In this document: positions 50,246 to 58,700 of the stretch, piece after piece
Layout of the letters: each line of letters opens with the position of its first letter
Position numbering within the stretch: position 1 is the first letter of the stretch
NCBI GenBank assembly: GCA_041399155.1
Contig: JAWKTI010000002.1
Span: 558,001 to 622,000 of the forward strand
Direction: 5' to 3'
DNA: 64,000 bases
From: Zavarzinella sp.
GTDB taxonomy: Bacteria > Planctomycetota > Planctomycetia > Gemmatales > Gemmataceae
Notes under the pieces: model-generated
Told to the model about the DNA's origin: nothing
Databases searched by the model: none
What the model saw: only the letters and a program-made list of their open reading frames with translations
Made by a program: the position numbers and the translations under genes

Positions 50246-50715
50246 GGCTCACCTAACTGTTCTCTGATTAACTGAATCGCTTCCTGATACCGTCTCCAGC
50301 ACGTGGGCGCTGAAATACCAATCAACGGGGCGATTCTGTCGAAGGAAAGCCCGCCCCACAGGTGGGCAACGACAACTTCCCGCAATTCCTGTGGCAGCCT
50401 CTGTAAGGCAACCTGTACCTGCTGCAACTCTTCATCATGTTCTGCACTGGTTACAAACCATTCTGGCCGAGTCTGCGCTACCTGCAAATGTCGTCGCTGG
50501 CGTCTGCCATCAGATCTCGCACATGAAACCGCTTTGTTCCGCACCACGCGAAACAGCCAGGGCAGGGGATCTTCCAGTTCTTTACGCGCTGCCGCCAGTT
50601 CAATAAAGGCTTCCTGCACCACATCGTCGGCATGTGGGGTGAATTGCCGTGCGTACAGCACCAGTGCTGCCGCATGTCTTTCGATTAACGTGGATAGCAC
50701 TTTCCCTGTCATCAT
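50224..50715 (-). CDS. ECF-type RNA polymerase sigma factor
   Basis: The 163-residue protein contains sigma region 2 (ARQFTPHADDVVQEAFIELAA, then PLPWLFRVVRNKAVS, about 22-65) and region 4 with a helix-turn-helix (LPQELREVVVAHLWGGLSFDRIAPLIGIS, about 108-140), without regions 1.1 or 3, as in extracytoplasmic-function sigma factors. It heads a tight four-gene operon: sigma, putative anti-sigma, exported helical protein, DUF1559 protein. Divergent pxpB starts 71 nt away. Autoregulation from the shared intergenic region is likely but no promoter was identified. The ATG at 50715 is immediately followed by a second ATG at 50712. Confidence 0.92.
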   Translation of the reverse strand: MMTGKVLSTLIERHAAALVLYARQFTPHADDVVQEAFIELAAARKELEDPLPWLFRVVRNKAVSCARSDGRRQRRHLQVAQTRPEWFVTSAEHDEELQQVQVALQRLPQELREVVVAHLWGGLSFDRIAPLIGISAPTCWRRYQEAIQLIREQLGEPCKTQND

Positions 50716-50786
50716 CCCAATTTCGCCACCGCGGCAATTTCATTTCAAAATATTTTCGAATTTTTCCAGCCCTACATAATATGTGC

Positions 50787-51479
50787 ATGGAAACAGATCA
50801 AACAGTCGTCGAACGCTGGGACTATCTGGGCGATCGGGCAATTATGGCCTATTGTTCCAGCGAAGCAGCATGTGCCAGATTTGCACGAAGCGTCCAGCAG
50901 CAAAACTTTCCATGGTTGCTGGATGTTGTTCCATCCTACTTCACTGTGGGTGTTTTCTACGATCTGGCGGCGATTTCACCATTTGAGGCATTGAAATTGC
51001 TTCAGCAAATTACTGTGCAATCAGATGATCACCTTTCTGCCACACGGCACACGATCCCTTGTTGTTACGAGATGGCACTGGATGCGGAGCGAGTATGTCA
51101 GCACACAAGATTATCATTTCCTGAAGTAGTGCGTTTGCACAGTGGGACAATCTATCAGGTGTATGCGATCGGATTTTGCCCAGGCTTCCCATATCTGGGG
51201 TATTTGCCTGCAGAACTAGCTGGCATTCCACGTCTGGAAAGCCCACGTCTGGCGTTACCTGCAGGCAGTGTGGGTCTAACGGGTAGGCAAACAGGAATCT
51301 ACCCACTTCCCAGGCCAGGTGGTTGGAATATCATTGGCCAGACACCGCTTTGTCTTGTTGATGTGGAAGACAATTATTTCCCACTTTCCGTGGGAGATCA
51401 GGTTCAGTTTCAGCCGATTGATCGGGATACTTACGAACAACTTCTCGGGCAGCGGTTGGCAATTCAACAGGTGGTATAA
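50787..51479 (+). CDS. pxpB: 5-oxoprolinase subunit B / KipI-family protein
   Basis: The 230-residue protein matches the PxpB/KipI (allophanate hydrolase subunit 1) family. It has GDRAIMAY near the start, FYDLAAISPFEAL, and the highly conserved block IGFCPGFPYLGYLP, LALPAGSVGLTGRQTGIYPLPRPGGWNIIGQTP (about 132-190). PxpA, PxpB and PxpC together convert 5-oxoproline to glutamate with ATP. Neither PxpA nor PxpC is adjacent, so this is an orphan B subunit, or the complex is encoded in pieces. ATGs at 50781 and 50787 are both possible; no good ribosome site decides between them. It diverges from the ECF sigma gene. Confidence 0.92.
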   Translation: METDQTVVERWDYLGDRAIMAYCSSEAACARFARSVQQQNFPWLLDVVPSYFTVGVFYDLAAISPFEALKLLQQITVQSDDHLSATRHTIPCCYEMALDAERVCQHTRLSFPEVVRLHSGTIYQVYAIGFCPGFPYLGYLPAELAGIPRLESPRLALPAGSVGLTGRQTGIYPLPRPGGWNIIGQTPLCLVDVEDNYFPLSVGDQVQFQPIDRDTYEQLLGQRLAIQQVV

Positions 51480-51491
51480 ATGTAGATCCTG

Positions 51492-52271
51492 TTAGAAGCC
51501 CACACCCAATTTCAGATCGATTGGAAACTTCTTAGATTCCATCTTGGTGAAGTGGGTGATTTTGATTGTTAATTTTTCTGCTTCCGATTTCACATTGTAG
51601 TCCAGTGTGTAAGTGTACTTTTTGTTGAAACCAAAAAAGCCGCGATTCCCACCTTCTGATTTTACTTCTTTGCCATCCGCACCCCAGAAGGTAACTTCTT
51701 TAATGTTAGGTGCATCCGATTGAAATGAAATGTATTTACCATCTGGAAAACCCTTGTTAACAAACATTTTCAGTTCGCCCACTTTGATGGGGTCGCGTTG
51801 TTTCGGAATGACCATTGATACACCTGCATGTTCATCGGTCTTAGGTTCAGAACCGCAATGTACCGCTAAAGTTCCCTGGATGGTAATCGATTTGGCACCG
51901 CTTGCAGGAATATTGTTGGATGACAACGTAAAACTGGCTGCATCACCCGCTTTGTTTGGGCGAAAACTGTAACCTTCCAGCCACTTTCTTGGGAAGGAAG
52001 ATTTCTTCAGAGGCTTACTGAGGTCGGTTCCCACATCATCCGTGAATGTGGTCAGTTTGCTGTTCTCTTCATCAAAGCCAATCATGATCGTATTCGGTGC
52101 CTGTAATACAGCATTCACCGTAATGCCAGGCTCTCCCAGAAACGACAGTTTTGCAATCTCCGGATCTACCTGACGGATTATTTGCAACGACAATGGCGTA
52201 ATCTTTTCCTGAGCAGTAACACTGCCTATCAATGACAGACTGCATGCAACACAAATCCAAATCGAGTTCAT
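51492..52271 (-). CDS. Exported beta-rich protein of unknown function
   Basis: The 259-residue protein has a signal peptide (MNSIWICVACSLSLIGSVTAQ) and a body of alternating beta strands without recognisable catalytic residues. KSITIQGTLAVHCGSEP, GKYISFQSDAPNIKEVTFWGADG and LTIKITHF suggest immunoglobulin-like or jelly-roll strands. It contains a single internal Cys. It starts 10 nt after the end of the large BNR propeller gene and is surely co-transcribed with it, suggesting a partner role at the cell surface or periplasm. I cannot name a family. Confidence 0.7.
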   Translation of the reverse strand: MNSIWICVACSLSLIGSVTAQEKITPLSLQIIRQVDPEIAKLSFLGEPGITVNAVLQAPNTIMIGFDEENSKLTTFTDDVGTDLSKPLKKSSFPRKWLEGYSFRPNKAGDAASFTLSSNNIPASGAKSITIQGTLAVHCGSEPKTDEHAGVSMVIPKQRDPIKVGELKMFVNKGFPDGKYISFQSDAPNIKEVTFWGADGKEVKSEGGNRGFFGFNKKYTYTLDYNVKSEAEKLTIKITHFTKMESKKFPIDLKLGVGF

Positions 52272-52281
52272 CGAACCACTC

Positions 52282-55200
52282 CTACTTTTTGTCCTTATCT
52301 ACAGAAGGCACCCAGATCATCGGCAGTTTTCGCTTACCTGCCATGTCGTTAATTGCCTTCAAATCGGTCTCAATTAATGTCTGATACTCATGGATTAGTG
52401 TATCCAACTCTATTTGAAAATCAGCCAGGGAAGACTGCATTGCTTCCGTGGGTGGACCATCGCCATCATCTGCAAGATAGTACAGATATCCCAGTTGTGA
52501 ATAGAGTTTTGCACCACCTTTCTGTGCCAGAATATCGTAGTTCACTTTGGCATTAGGGTTGTGTAACTTTTCGTCTAATTCCTTTAGTTTTTTATCCAAA
52601 GCCTGCTCTAATTTCAGGAAAGGCTGCATTTTGGCATCCTTACCCAGTAGTTTTTCGTGCAGCTCGAATTGCTCGCGAATACTCGATATCTGATTCACGG
52701 TTTTCGAGAGCCTTGCGACCTCATCCCGAATCTTTAGACAGAATGCTTCCTGGGATTTGGCTTCTTCTGATAACAGATCGCGTGCGGTGCGGCGTTCCAC
52801 TTTACCTGCTTTGGCATCAATCTCTTTCGCCTGTTCCAGGGTAATTACCCGTGGGGCAATATCGATGGTTTGATATTTGATCCCACCCAGTGATACTGCC
52901 TGAGGCACCTGCAGACGCGGGTCCATCTGGACCACCGCATTCGTGGTCAGTTTTTCTCCATTAATTGTAAAGACGCACTTGTAAACCCCAGGTGCCACAC
53001 GTGGGCCGGAAGTGGGCCCACCCATATCCAGATAAGATTTTGGAATCAGCTTCGCACCATCGTGGCGGAAGTTCCAGACAAACTCATTCAAGCCTGCATC
53101 TAACGGTATTTCCGGTGGGGTATCTTCAAATTCCTCATCCACTTCATCTGCTTCACTATCCACCAGGTAGATCCGTTTTCCAGTGGAATCAAATACTTCA
53201 AACTTCGCCGGTTTTGTTGATTTTGATTTTAAGTAGTACCGAAACACTACCCCCACTGGTGGGTTGTCTGCGGAATTCAGTTCCTGATGATTGGTGACAG
53301 TATTGCCCAGGTTCCAGCGCACGCCAGGCAGCGTGGGAAACAGGTGGCTGGGCTTATTTTTTATTGCAATAGTCATGTTGCGAACAGCGGTCAGGTCGTC
53401 CAGGATCCAAATGGAACGTCCTTGAGTGCCTACAACCAGATCGTCATTTTTTACCACAAGATCACTTACGGGGACGGCAGGCATATTCAGCCGCATTGGT
53501 TTCCAACTGGTCCCGCTATTGGTGGAAAAGAAAACTCCATGTTCTGTGCCTAAGTAAAGCAGGCCCTTTTTCTTTGGGTCTTCACGAATCACGCGGGCAT
53601 AGCTTGTTTTGGGTAAATTGCTACTGATCTTCTTCCACGTTTCTCCCGCATCGGTGGTTTTCCAGACATGAGGCTGGTAATTATCCAGGCGGTGGGCATC
53701 CACGACCAGATAAGCCGTGTCTGCATCAAATGGCGAGGCTTCAATACAGGACACAGTTCCCCAATCCGGCAGATCAGGAATATTCTTGGTAACGTTGTAC
53801 CAGGTGTATGCATTGTCTTTCGATATGTGGACCAGTCCATCATCAGTACCTACCCACAGAATTCGCTTATCCTTGGGCGATTCTGCCAGAGCAAAAATAG
53901 TGTTATACACTTCTACTCCGGTGTTATCGCCTGTAATTGGCCCACCTGCCCATTGTTGCTTGAACTTATCGTTGCGGGTGAGATCCAGACTGACTTTCTC
54001 CCAGGAATGCCCGCCATTTGTGGTGCGGAACAGCACATTCGCTGCATGGTAAACGACCTTGGGATCGTGCTGGGAAATCATAATCGGCGAAGTCCATTGA
54101 AAGCGGAATTTCAACGATTCTGCACCATGGCCAGACTGGCTGTAAGGATAGGCACCCACGTAGCGGGATTGCCCGGTGCGTCGATCGAAGCGGGAAATGT
54201 AGCCACTGTATTCCCCAGCATAAATGACGTTCGGATCCTGAGGATCGGGGACTGCAAAGCCCGCTTCACCACCACCAACGTTGAACCAGTCGCCAAGCAG
54301 AATACCTCCATTCGACAGAGAGTTACTTGGCCCACTGCAAGAGCCCATGTCCTGCATGCACCCGATAACGCGGTACGGCACCGAACTGTCGCACGCAACG
54401 TGGTAGAACTGTCCAATCGGCAGTGGGGGACTGCGCCAGGTATTGCCACCATCCAGGCTGATATCCACACCACCATCATTGGCATCGATCATCCGCATCG
54501 GGTTTTTGGGATCAATCCAAAGATCGTGGTGATCCATGTGGGAGAAACCATTGATTTTCTTGAAGGTGCTGCCAGCATCAATGCTTTTCTGCATGTACAC
54601 CTGCGGGCACCATAGCACATCGGCATTTTTTGGATCAACAGTGATTGTGGAAAAATACCACGCGCGCTGGCGTAGTTTTCGATCGTCCGTGGCTAATTCC
54701 CACGATTCACCGGCATCATTGGAAATGAACAAGCCACCTTCTTCAGCCTCGATCAGTGCGTAAACGCGATCATGATTGCTGGGTGCCACGGCCAGGCCAA
54801 TTTTGCCGTAAGGGCCTTTGGGCAGGCCACTGTCATCGTTTTTCGGGCCAAGTTTTGTCCAGGTATCGCCACCATCCGTCGATTTCCAAAGCCCGCTGCC
54901 AGGCCCACCACTGATCAAATCCCACGGCTTCCGGCGTGCCTGCCACATTCCAGCATAAAGTACTCTGGGGTTTTTGGGATCGAAACAGACATCGGAAGCA
55001 CCAGTGTCTTCATTCACAAACAGCACGCGTTCCCAGGTTTTGCCACCGTCCTTGGTGCGATACACTCCACGTTCGGCATTGGGCCCAAAAGCATGGCCCA
55101 GTACTGCGGCAAAAGCAACATCACAGTTGGAGGGATGCACTGCCATTTTGCCAATGTGGCCGATCTGTTTCCAGACATGCTTCCAGGTTTTGCCGGCATC

Positions 55201-55572
55201 GGTGGAACGAAAAACACCTACTCCAGCAGCGACGTTGCCACGAATGTTCGCTTCGCCTGTACCCACGTAAACTACATTAGGATCGCTATCCGCAACGGCA
55301 ATCGAGCCGATTGATTGAGTCGGCTGATCATCGAAAATGGGCTGAAAAGTCACCCCACCATCATTGGATTTCCAAACGCCGCCCGAGGCCGCAGCAACAT
55401 AATAGGTCAGTGGGTCTCCAGGGACACCGCACACTCGCGTGGTGCGTCCTCCCGCAGCAGGCCCAATGTTGCGATACTCCAGGCCTTTCAATTCCACAGG
55501 CGAACGAGCCTGTCCTAAAACAATTGTTGTTCCAAGAAACAACATCAAGGTTGTCAATGCGTGGTGCTTCAT
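52282..55572 (-). CDS. Secreted BNR/sortilin-type beta-propeller protein
   Basis: The ATG at 55572, with AGG upstream, gives a 1096-residue protein with a signal peptide (MKHHALTTLMLFLGTTIVLG). Repeated Asp-box/BNR units (GGVWKSNDGGVTF, GVFRSTDAGKTW, GVYRTKDGGKTW, GLWKSTDGGDTW, GLFISNDAGESW, VWKTTDAGETW) over residues 30-740 fold into VPS10/sortilin-like propellers, with the opening YRNIGPAAGGRTTRV typical of the family. A C-terminal region (about 770-1090) has a beta domain and a coiled-coil-like helical part. Glycosyl hydrolase labels on such proteins are usually unsupported; binding or scaffold roles are likely. Pairs with the exported protein 10 nt downstream. Confidence 0.9.
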   Translation of the reverse strand: MKHHALTTLMLFLGTTIVLGQARSPVELKGLEYRNIGPAAGGRTTRVCGVPGDPLTYYVAAASGGVWKSNDGGVTFQPIFDDQPTQSIGSIAVADSDPNVVYVGTGEANIRGNVAAGVGVFRSTDAGKTWKHVWKQIGHIGKMAVHPSNCDVAFAAVLGHAFGPNAERGVYRTKDGGKTWERVLFVNEDTGASDVCFDPKNPRVLYAGMWQARRKPWDLISGGPGSGLWKSTDGGDTWTKLGPKNDDSGLPKGPYGKIGLAVAPSNHDRVYALIEAEEGGLFISNDAGESWELATDDRKLRQRAWYFSTITVDPKNADVLWCPQVYMQKSIDAGSTFKKINGFSHMDHHDLWIDPKNPMRMIDANDGGVDISLDGGNTWRSPPLPIGQFYHVACDSSVPYRVIGCMQDMGSCSGPSNSLSNGGILLGDWFNVGGGEAGFAVPDPQDPNVIYAGEYSGYISRFDRRTGQSRYVGAYPYSQSGHGAESLKFRFQWTSPIMISQHDPKVVYHAANVLFRTTNGGHSWEKVSLDLTRNDKFKQQWAGGPITGDNTGVEVYNTIFALAESPKDKRILWVGTDDGLVHISKDNAYTWYNVTKNIPDLPDWGTVSCIEASPFDADTAYLVVDAHRLDNYQPHVWKTTDAGETWKKISSNLPKTSYARVIREDPKKKGLLYLGTEHGVFFSTNSGTSWKPMRLNMPAVPVSDLVVKNDDLVVGTQGRSIWILDDLTAVRNMTIAIKNKPSHLFPTLPGVRWNLGNTVTNHQELNSADNPPVGVVFRYYLKSKSTKPAKFEVFDSTGKRIYLVDSEADEVDEEFEDTPPEIPLDAGLNEFVWNFRHDGAKLIPKSYLDMGGPTSGPRVAPGVYKCVFTINGEKLTTNAVVQMDPRLQVPQAVSLGGIKYQTIDIAPRVITLEQAKEIDAKAGKVERRTARDLLSEEAKSQEAFCLKIRDEVARLSKTVNQISSIREQFELHEKLLGKDAKMQPFLKLEQALDKKLKELDEKLHNPNAKVNYDILAQKGGAKLYSQLGYLYYLADDGDGPPTEAMQSSLADFQIELDTLIHEYQTLIETDLKAINDMAGKRKLPMIWVPSVDKDKK

Positions 55573-55913
55573 CATTACCTGCCGGGGTATCAGTTGTATG
55601 CACGCTATTTTAAGCGCCATCATCTTATTTTGCCTATTTTTCCTATTTATACACGCACCAAGAAGCGAACGAACGGATCTGTTTCTGCAAGGAAGTACGA
55701 TTTGTCCGATCGTAACGATTAGTTTGGTGCTATTGTGGCGATGAAACTACCATAATTTCATCCACAATAAACATAAATACACTATAACAACGGTCCAGCA
55801 GGAAATTCGTTTGCAAGAAACTGGAGAAATGTTTAACAAAATTGTTGGAGGTTTTCTAAGTTCTGTGAAAATAAGAAGTTAGAACGATTGGAAATGCCGG
55901 CTACGTGCCCAGC
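55573..55913. other. 341-bp region upstream of the BNR gene
   Basis: No gene is seen. It is AT-rich and holds a long imperfect inverted repeat at 55732-55770 and an ATCGT-A-ACGAT dyad at about 55710-55720. It should contain the promoter of the BNR operon (minus strand) and the 3' end of the lipoprotein transcript. Confidence 0.5.
55732..55770. promoter_or_regulatory. 14-bp inverted repeat with 2-nt bulge
   Basis: TATTGTGG-cg-ATGAAA pairs with TTTCATCCACAATA across a 9-nt loop. It lies 160-200 nt upstream of the BNR gene start. No T-run follows in either direction, so an operator or leader hairpin is more likely than a terminator. Confidence 0.4.
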
Positions 55914-56342
55914 TTATTTGGGCATTTGAAACGAGGCGGGCATAATTTCGGGTTCTTTGCCACGGTGCCCGGTAATTTGCTGATAGCGATGATCAAAGCA
56001 CATATCGATAACAAGTTGGTTATTTGATCTTTTGACCACTGCATACCACGAACTGGCTTTTTTATGATCGCCAATCAACGTGTCGTATTGTGCGTCAAAT
56101 TGAAATACCCAGCTATCTGGCCCCGCCTTTACTCCCGGTGGGGTCTGATTCGTTTCCTGCACATTCTGCAGTGTTACGTTGCTCCAACCTGATTGTTCGA
56201 AATGAGAACTGAGACTGGAAGCCACCTGCTCGGTCGTGGGTTTGGCATTAACTGCATCTTCTTTGGAAATAGACACTTCCGGCGAATCACTGCATCCTGC
56301 CAGCAGAACGAGACAACCCACCAACATGACGCACTTTTTCAT
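55914..56342 (-). CDS. Lipoprotein of unknown function
   Basis: The 142-residue protein has a clear lipoprotein signal (MKKCVMLVGCLVLLAGCSDS, lipobox LAGC with Cys at 17). The mature part is about 125 residues with a mixed fold (EQVASSLSSHFEQSGWSNVTLQNV, WVFQFDAQYDTLIGD, SSWYAVVKRSNNQLVIDMCFD) that recalls small NTF2- or cystatin-like domains, but no family is recognised. It lies 118 nt downstream of the FAD dehydrogenase gene in the same direction and may be separately transcribed. Confidence 0.75.
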   Translation of the reverse strand: MKKCVMLVGCLVLLAGCSDSPEVSISKEDAVNAKPTTEQVASSLSSHFEQSGWSNVTLQNVQETNQTPPGVKAGPDSWVFQFDAQYDTLIGDHKKASSWYAVVKRSNNQLVIDMCFDHRYQQITGHRGKEPEIMPASFQMPK

Positions 56343-56460
56343 GGCTCCATCCCTGAAAGACGCAATCTGATTTTGCTACCCACCTCTAGTAATCGGGATG
56401 CGCCAATCTGTCAAGATGGGTTATTCCGGGTTCAGAAGCTGCAGTGGGAGGTGCACGAGG

Positions 56461-57699
56461 TCAAGCAACCTGGTAAGGTGCGGTTGGAATATCAGTAGCG
56501 ACTTCACTGACCAACTGACTGATCAGTTTGCCAGTAGCTGGAGCCATCGACAGCCCCAACATGTTGTGGCCTGCGGCCAGATAGACATTCTCCAGCTTTG
56601 GCAGCCTGCAAATCATTGGCCTGCTGGTGGGGGTCATCGGACGCCAGCCATACCACTGTTCGGTTTCTGGAACTGCCACTGGTTCACGCAGGTAATGTGC
56701 GGCGGAGTTCTTCAAAAACTGAATGCGTTTCGGTGCGATTGATTCATCATAGCCCACGAATTCCATCATGGAGCCAATACGGTAGCCACTGGCAAATGGT
56801 GTCACCGCCACATGATGCTCTTCGAAGATCATCGGAATCGCTGGGCAGATCGAAGGTCGAGCCATCGTTACAGAATAGCCTTTCCCTGGTTGGATCGGAA
56901 TCTGAGTTCGCAACAACTTCGCCAGTTGTGGGGTCCAGGCGCCGGTCGCAATCACCACCGCATCGGCGGTAATTTCACCCTGCGGAGTATTAATCAGATG
57001 TACTTTGCTGCCATGTGTCTGCCATTGTTCCAGTGGGGTATTTTCAACGATCTTAACCCCACGTGCCTGCAGACTGCTTTGCCAGGCGGACAATAGTCGA
57101 TCTGGCCGCATGTGGGCATCACCTGCATAATGCCAGCCGCCCGCACTGCCAGGTTTTAAGGAAGGCTCTAGCACGGTTAATTGCTCTCCTGCGTAAGGCG
57201 TGGCGGACACACCGAACTCGCGAGTCAGCAATTCGTTGGTTTCTGCATAGTGTTCCATCGCCTTCTGGGATGCGAAAACGAACAACAGGCCGCGCGTTTG
57301 CCAGTCGCTGGCTTGACCCAGGTCATTCATTAATTCGGTGTAGAGCGTGCGAGACCACTGCAACAACGGATTGATTGCCTTTGCGGATTCCATCATATCC
57401 CGCTGGTTGCACCTTCTGGCAAAGCGAAACATCCATTTCCAGAACTGCCAATTGAGCCTGAATTTGATTCGAAAAGCGGAATCGCGTTGCAAAGCCATTT
57501 TCATGGTGCGCTGGATGGCACCTGGCATCGCCAGTGGCAACACATGGCTGGGGCAGACATAACCACAGTTGGCATATGAGCAGGCCCGGCCAAACTGGCC
57601 TTTTTCCAGAATGGTAACACGGTGACCACTCTCTACCAGATAATGGGCACAAGCGGTGCCGATGATCCCACTGCCAACAACGACAACATTTTTACTCAT
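56461..57699 (-). CDS. FAD-dependent D-amino acid dehydrogenase, probable D-hydroxyproline dehydrogenase
   Basis: This 412-residue DadA/DAO-family flavoprotein has the dinucleotide-binding GSGIIGTACAHYL at residue 8, a VTILEK end of strand 2, SYANCGYVCPSHVLPLAMPG, VVIATGAWTP and a C-terminal LAAGHNMLGLSMAPATGKLI. By family it oxidises D-amino acids. Placed in an operon with a hydroxyproline epimerase (4-nt overlap) and a pyrroline-4-hydroxy-2-carboxylate deaminase homologue, its likely substrate is cis-4-hydroxy-D-proline, giving pyrroline-4-hydroxy-2-carboxylate. Substrate assignment is inferred from context; D-alanine or D-proline activity would be the alternative. It is the last gene of the set. 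Confidence 0.9.
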   Translation of the reverse strand: MSKNVVVVGSGIIGTACAHYLVESGHRVTILEKGQFGRACSYANCGYVCPSHVLPLAMPGAIQRTMKMALQRDSAFRIKFRLNWQFWKWMFRFARRCNQRDMMESAKAINPLLQWSRTLYTELMNDLGQASDWQTRGLLFVFASQKAMEHYAETNELLTREFGVSATPYAGEQLTVLEPSLKPGSAGGWHYAGDAHMRPDRLLSAWQSSLQARGVKIVENTPLEQWQTHGSKVHLINTPQGEITADAVVIATGAWTPQLAKLLRTQIPIQPGKGYSVTMARPSICPAIPMIFEEHHVAVTPFASGYRIGSMMEFVGYDESIAPKRIQFLKNSAAHYLREPVAVPETEQWYGWRPMTPTSRPMICRLPKLENVYLAAGHNMLGLSMAPATGKLISQLVSEVATDIPTAPYQVA

Positions 57700-58667
57700 A
57701 CAGTGAAGCCATATCCCAGAGGATCATTGGATGAAATCATCAAGTAACTATGGGCAGTGATGTGGGCTCTCCCACGGATGGTGGGGATCAGTTGATTATC
57801 ACGCAGAGTGACTTCACCTTCAAAAACACTGCCGATGATACTTTCCTGCCGCCAGATCATCCCGGGTTTCAGTTTGCCATCGGCATACAGACATGCCAGT
57901 TTGGCACTGGTTCCTGTACCACAAGGAGAACGATCAAATACTTTTCCAGGACACAGCACAAAGTTTTTGCTGTTGTTCTCTGGATACACCGGTGGGCAAA
58001 AAAGCTCTACGTGATCGATATAGCCGCCATTTTCTCCAGTAATTTCCTGACTTGCCAGTGCATCCCGAACCGCAATGCAATAGTCAGTCAACTGTTCTGC
58101 ATCTTGCGGGTGCAATTCCTGGCCATGATTGGCGATCAGGAAAAACCAGTTCCCACCCCAGGCAATATCTCCAGTGACGTTGCCAATTTTGGGCACATCC
58201 ACCACGACACTTGCTCGATAGCGATATGAGGGCACGTTATCCAGTTGAACCACGCCATCTTCGGTACGTGAAAACGGCACCACTCCCACAGGTGTTTCTA
58301 ATTGATAGGTGCCAGTGGTAATTCTGCCCAGGTGGTGCAGCGTTTCTGCCACACCAATGGTGCCGTGGCCGCACATATTCAGGTAGCCAACGTTATTGAA
58401 GAAGATCACCCCTGCAACGCAATCCGATCGTGTGGGAGGCACCAACAACGCACCGACGATTACTTCGGAACCACGTGGTTCCAGAATGATCGCACTGCGA
58501 TAGTGGTCGAAATGGGTGGCGAAGTTCTCCTTCATTGCTGCCAGAGATTCCCCCACTAGTGGAGGTCCACCCGCAATCACGGTGCGTGTGGGTTCCCCAC
58601 CTGTGTGGGAGTCAATAATTTCGATCGTCTGATAGTTTTTGCGTATTGACCCAGGTTCAGTCATCAT
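57696..58667 (-). CDS. 4-hydroxyproline 2-epimerase (proline racemase family)
   Basis: The 323-residue protein belongs to the proline racemase superfamily. Both catalytic cysteines are present: C99 in NMCGHGTIG and C249 in DRSPCGTGTSA, which points to an epimerase or racemase rather than the trans-3-hydroxyproline dehydratase, in which one Cys is replaced. SHTGGEPTR and GGNWFF are family motifs. It should interconvert trans-4-hydroxy-L-proline and cis-4-hydroxy-D-proline, the first step of bacterial hydroxyproline catabolism. Operon context (FAD dehydrogenase overlapping by 4 nt, DHDPS-like deaminase 33 nt upstream) supports this over proline racemization. Confidence 0.92.
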   Translation of the reverse strand: MMTEPGSIRKNYQTIEIIDSHTGGEPTRTVIAGGPPLVGESLAAMKENFATHFDHYRSAIILEPRGSEVIVGALLVPPTRSDCVAGVIFFNNVGYLNMCGHGTIGVAETLHHLGRITTGTYQLETPVGVVPFSRTEDGVVQLDNVPSYRYRASVVVDVPKIGNVTGDIAWGGNWFFLIANHGQELHPQDAEQLTDYCIAVRDALASQEITGENGGYIDHVELFCPPVYPENNSKNFVLCPGKVFDRSPCGTGTSAKLACLYADGKLKPGMIWRQESIIGSVFEGEVTLRDNQLIPTIRGRAHITAHSYLMISSNDPLGYGFTV

Positions 58668-58700
58668 TTACTTCTTTGCACGATGTGCGGTTGACTGAAC

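Noticed and set aside
52282..55572. Glycosyl hydrolase or sialidase call for the BNR protein
   Set aside because: Asp-box repeats are present but sialidase catalytic residues were not identified; sortilin-like propeller is the safer description.
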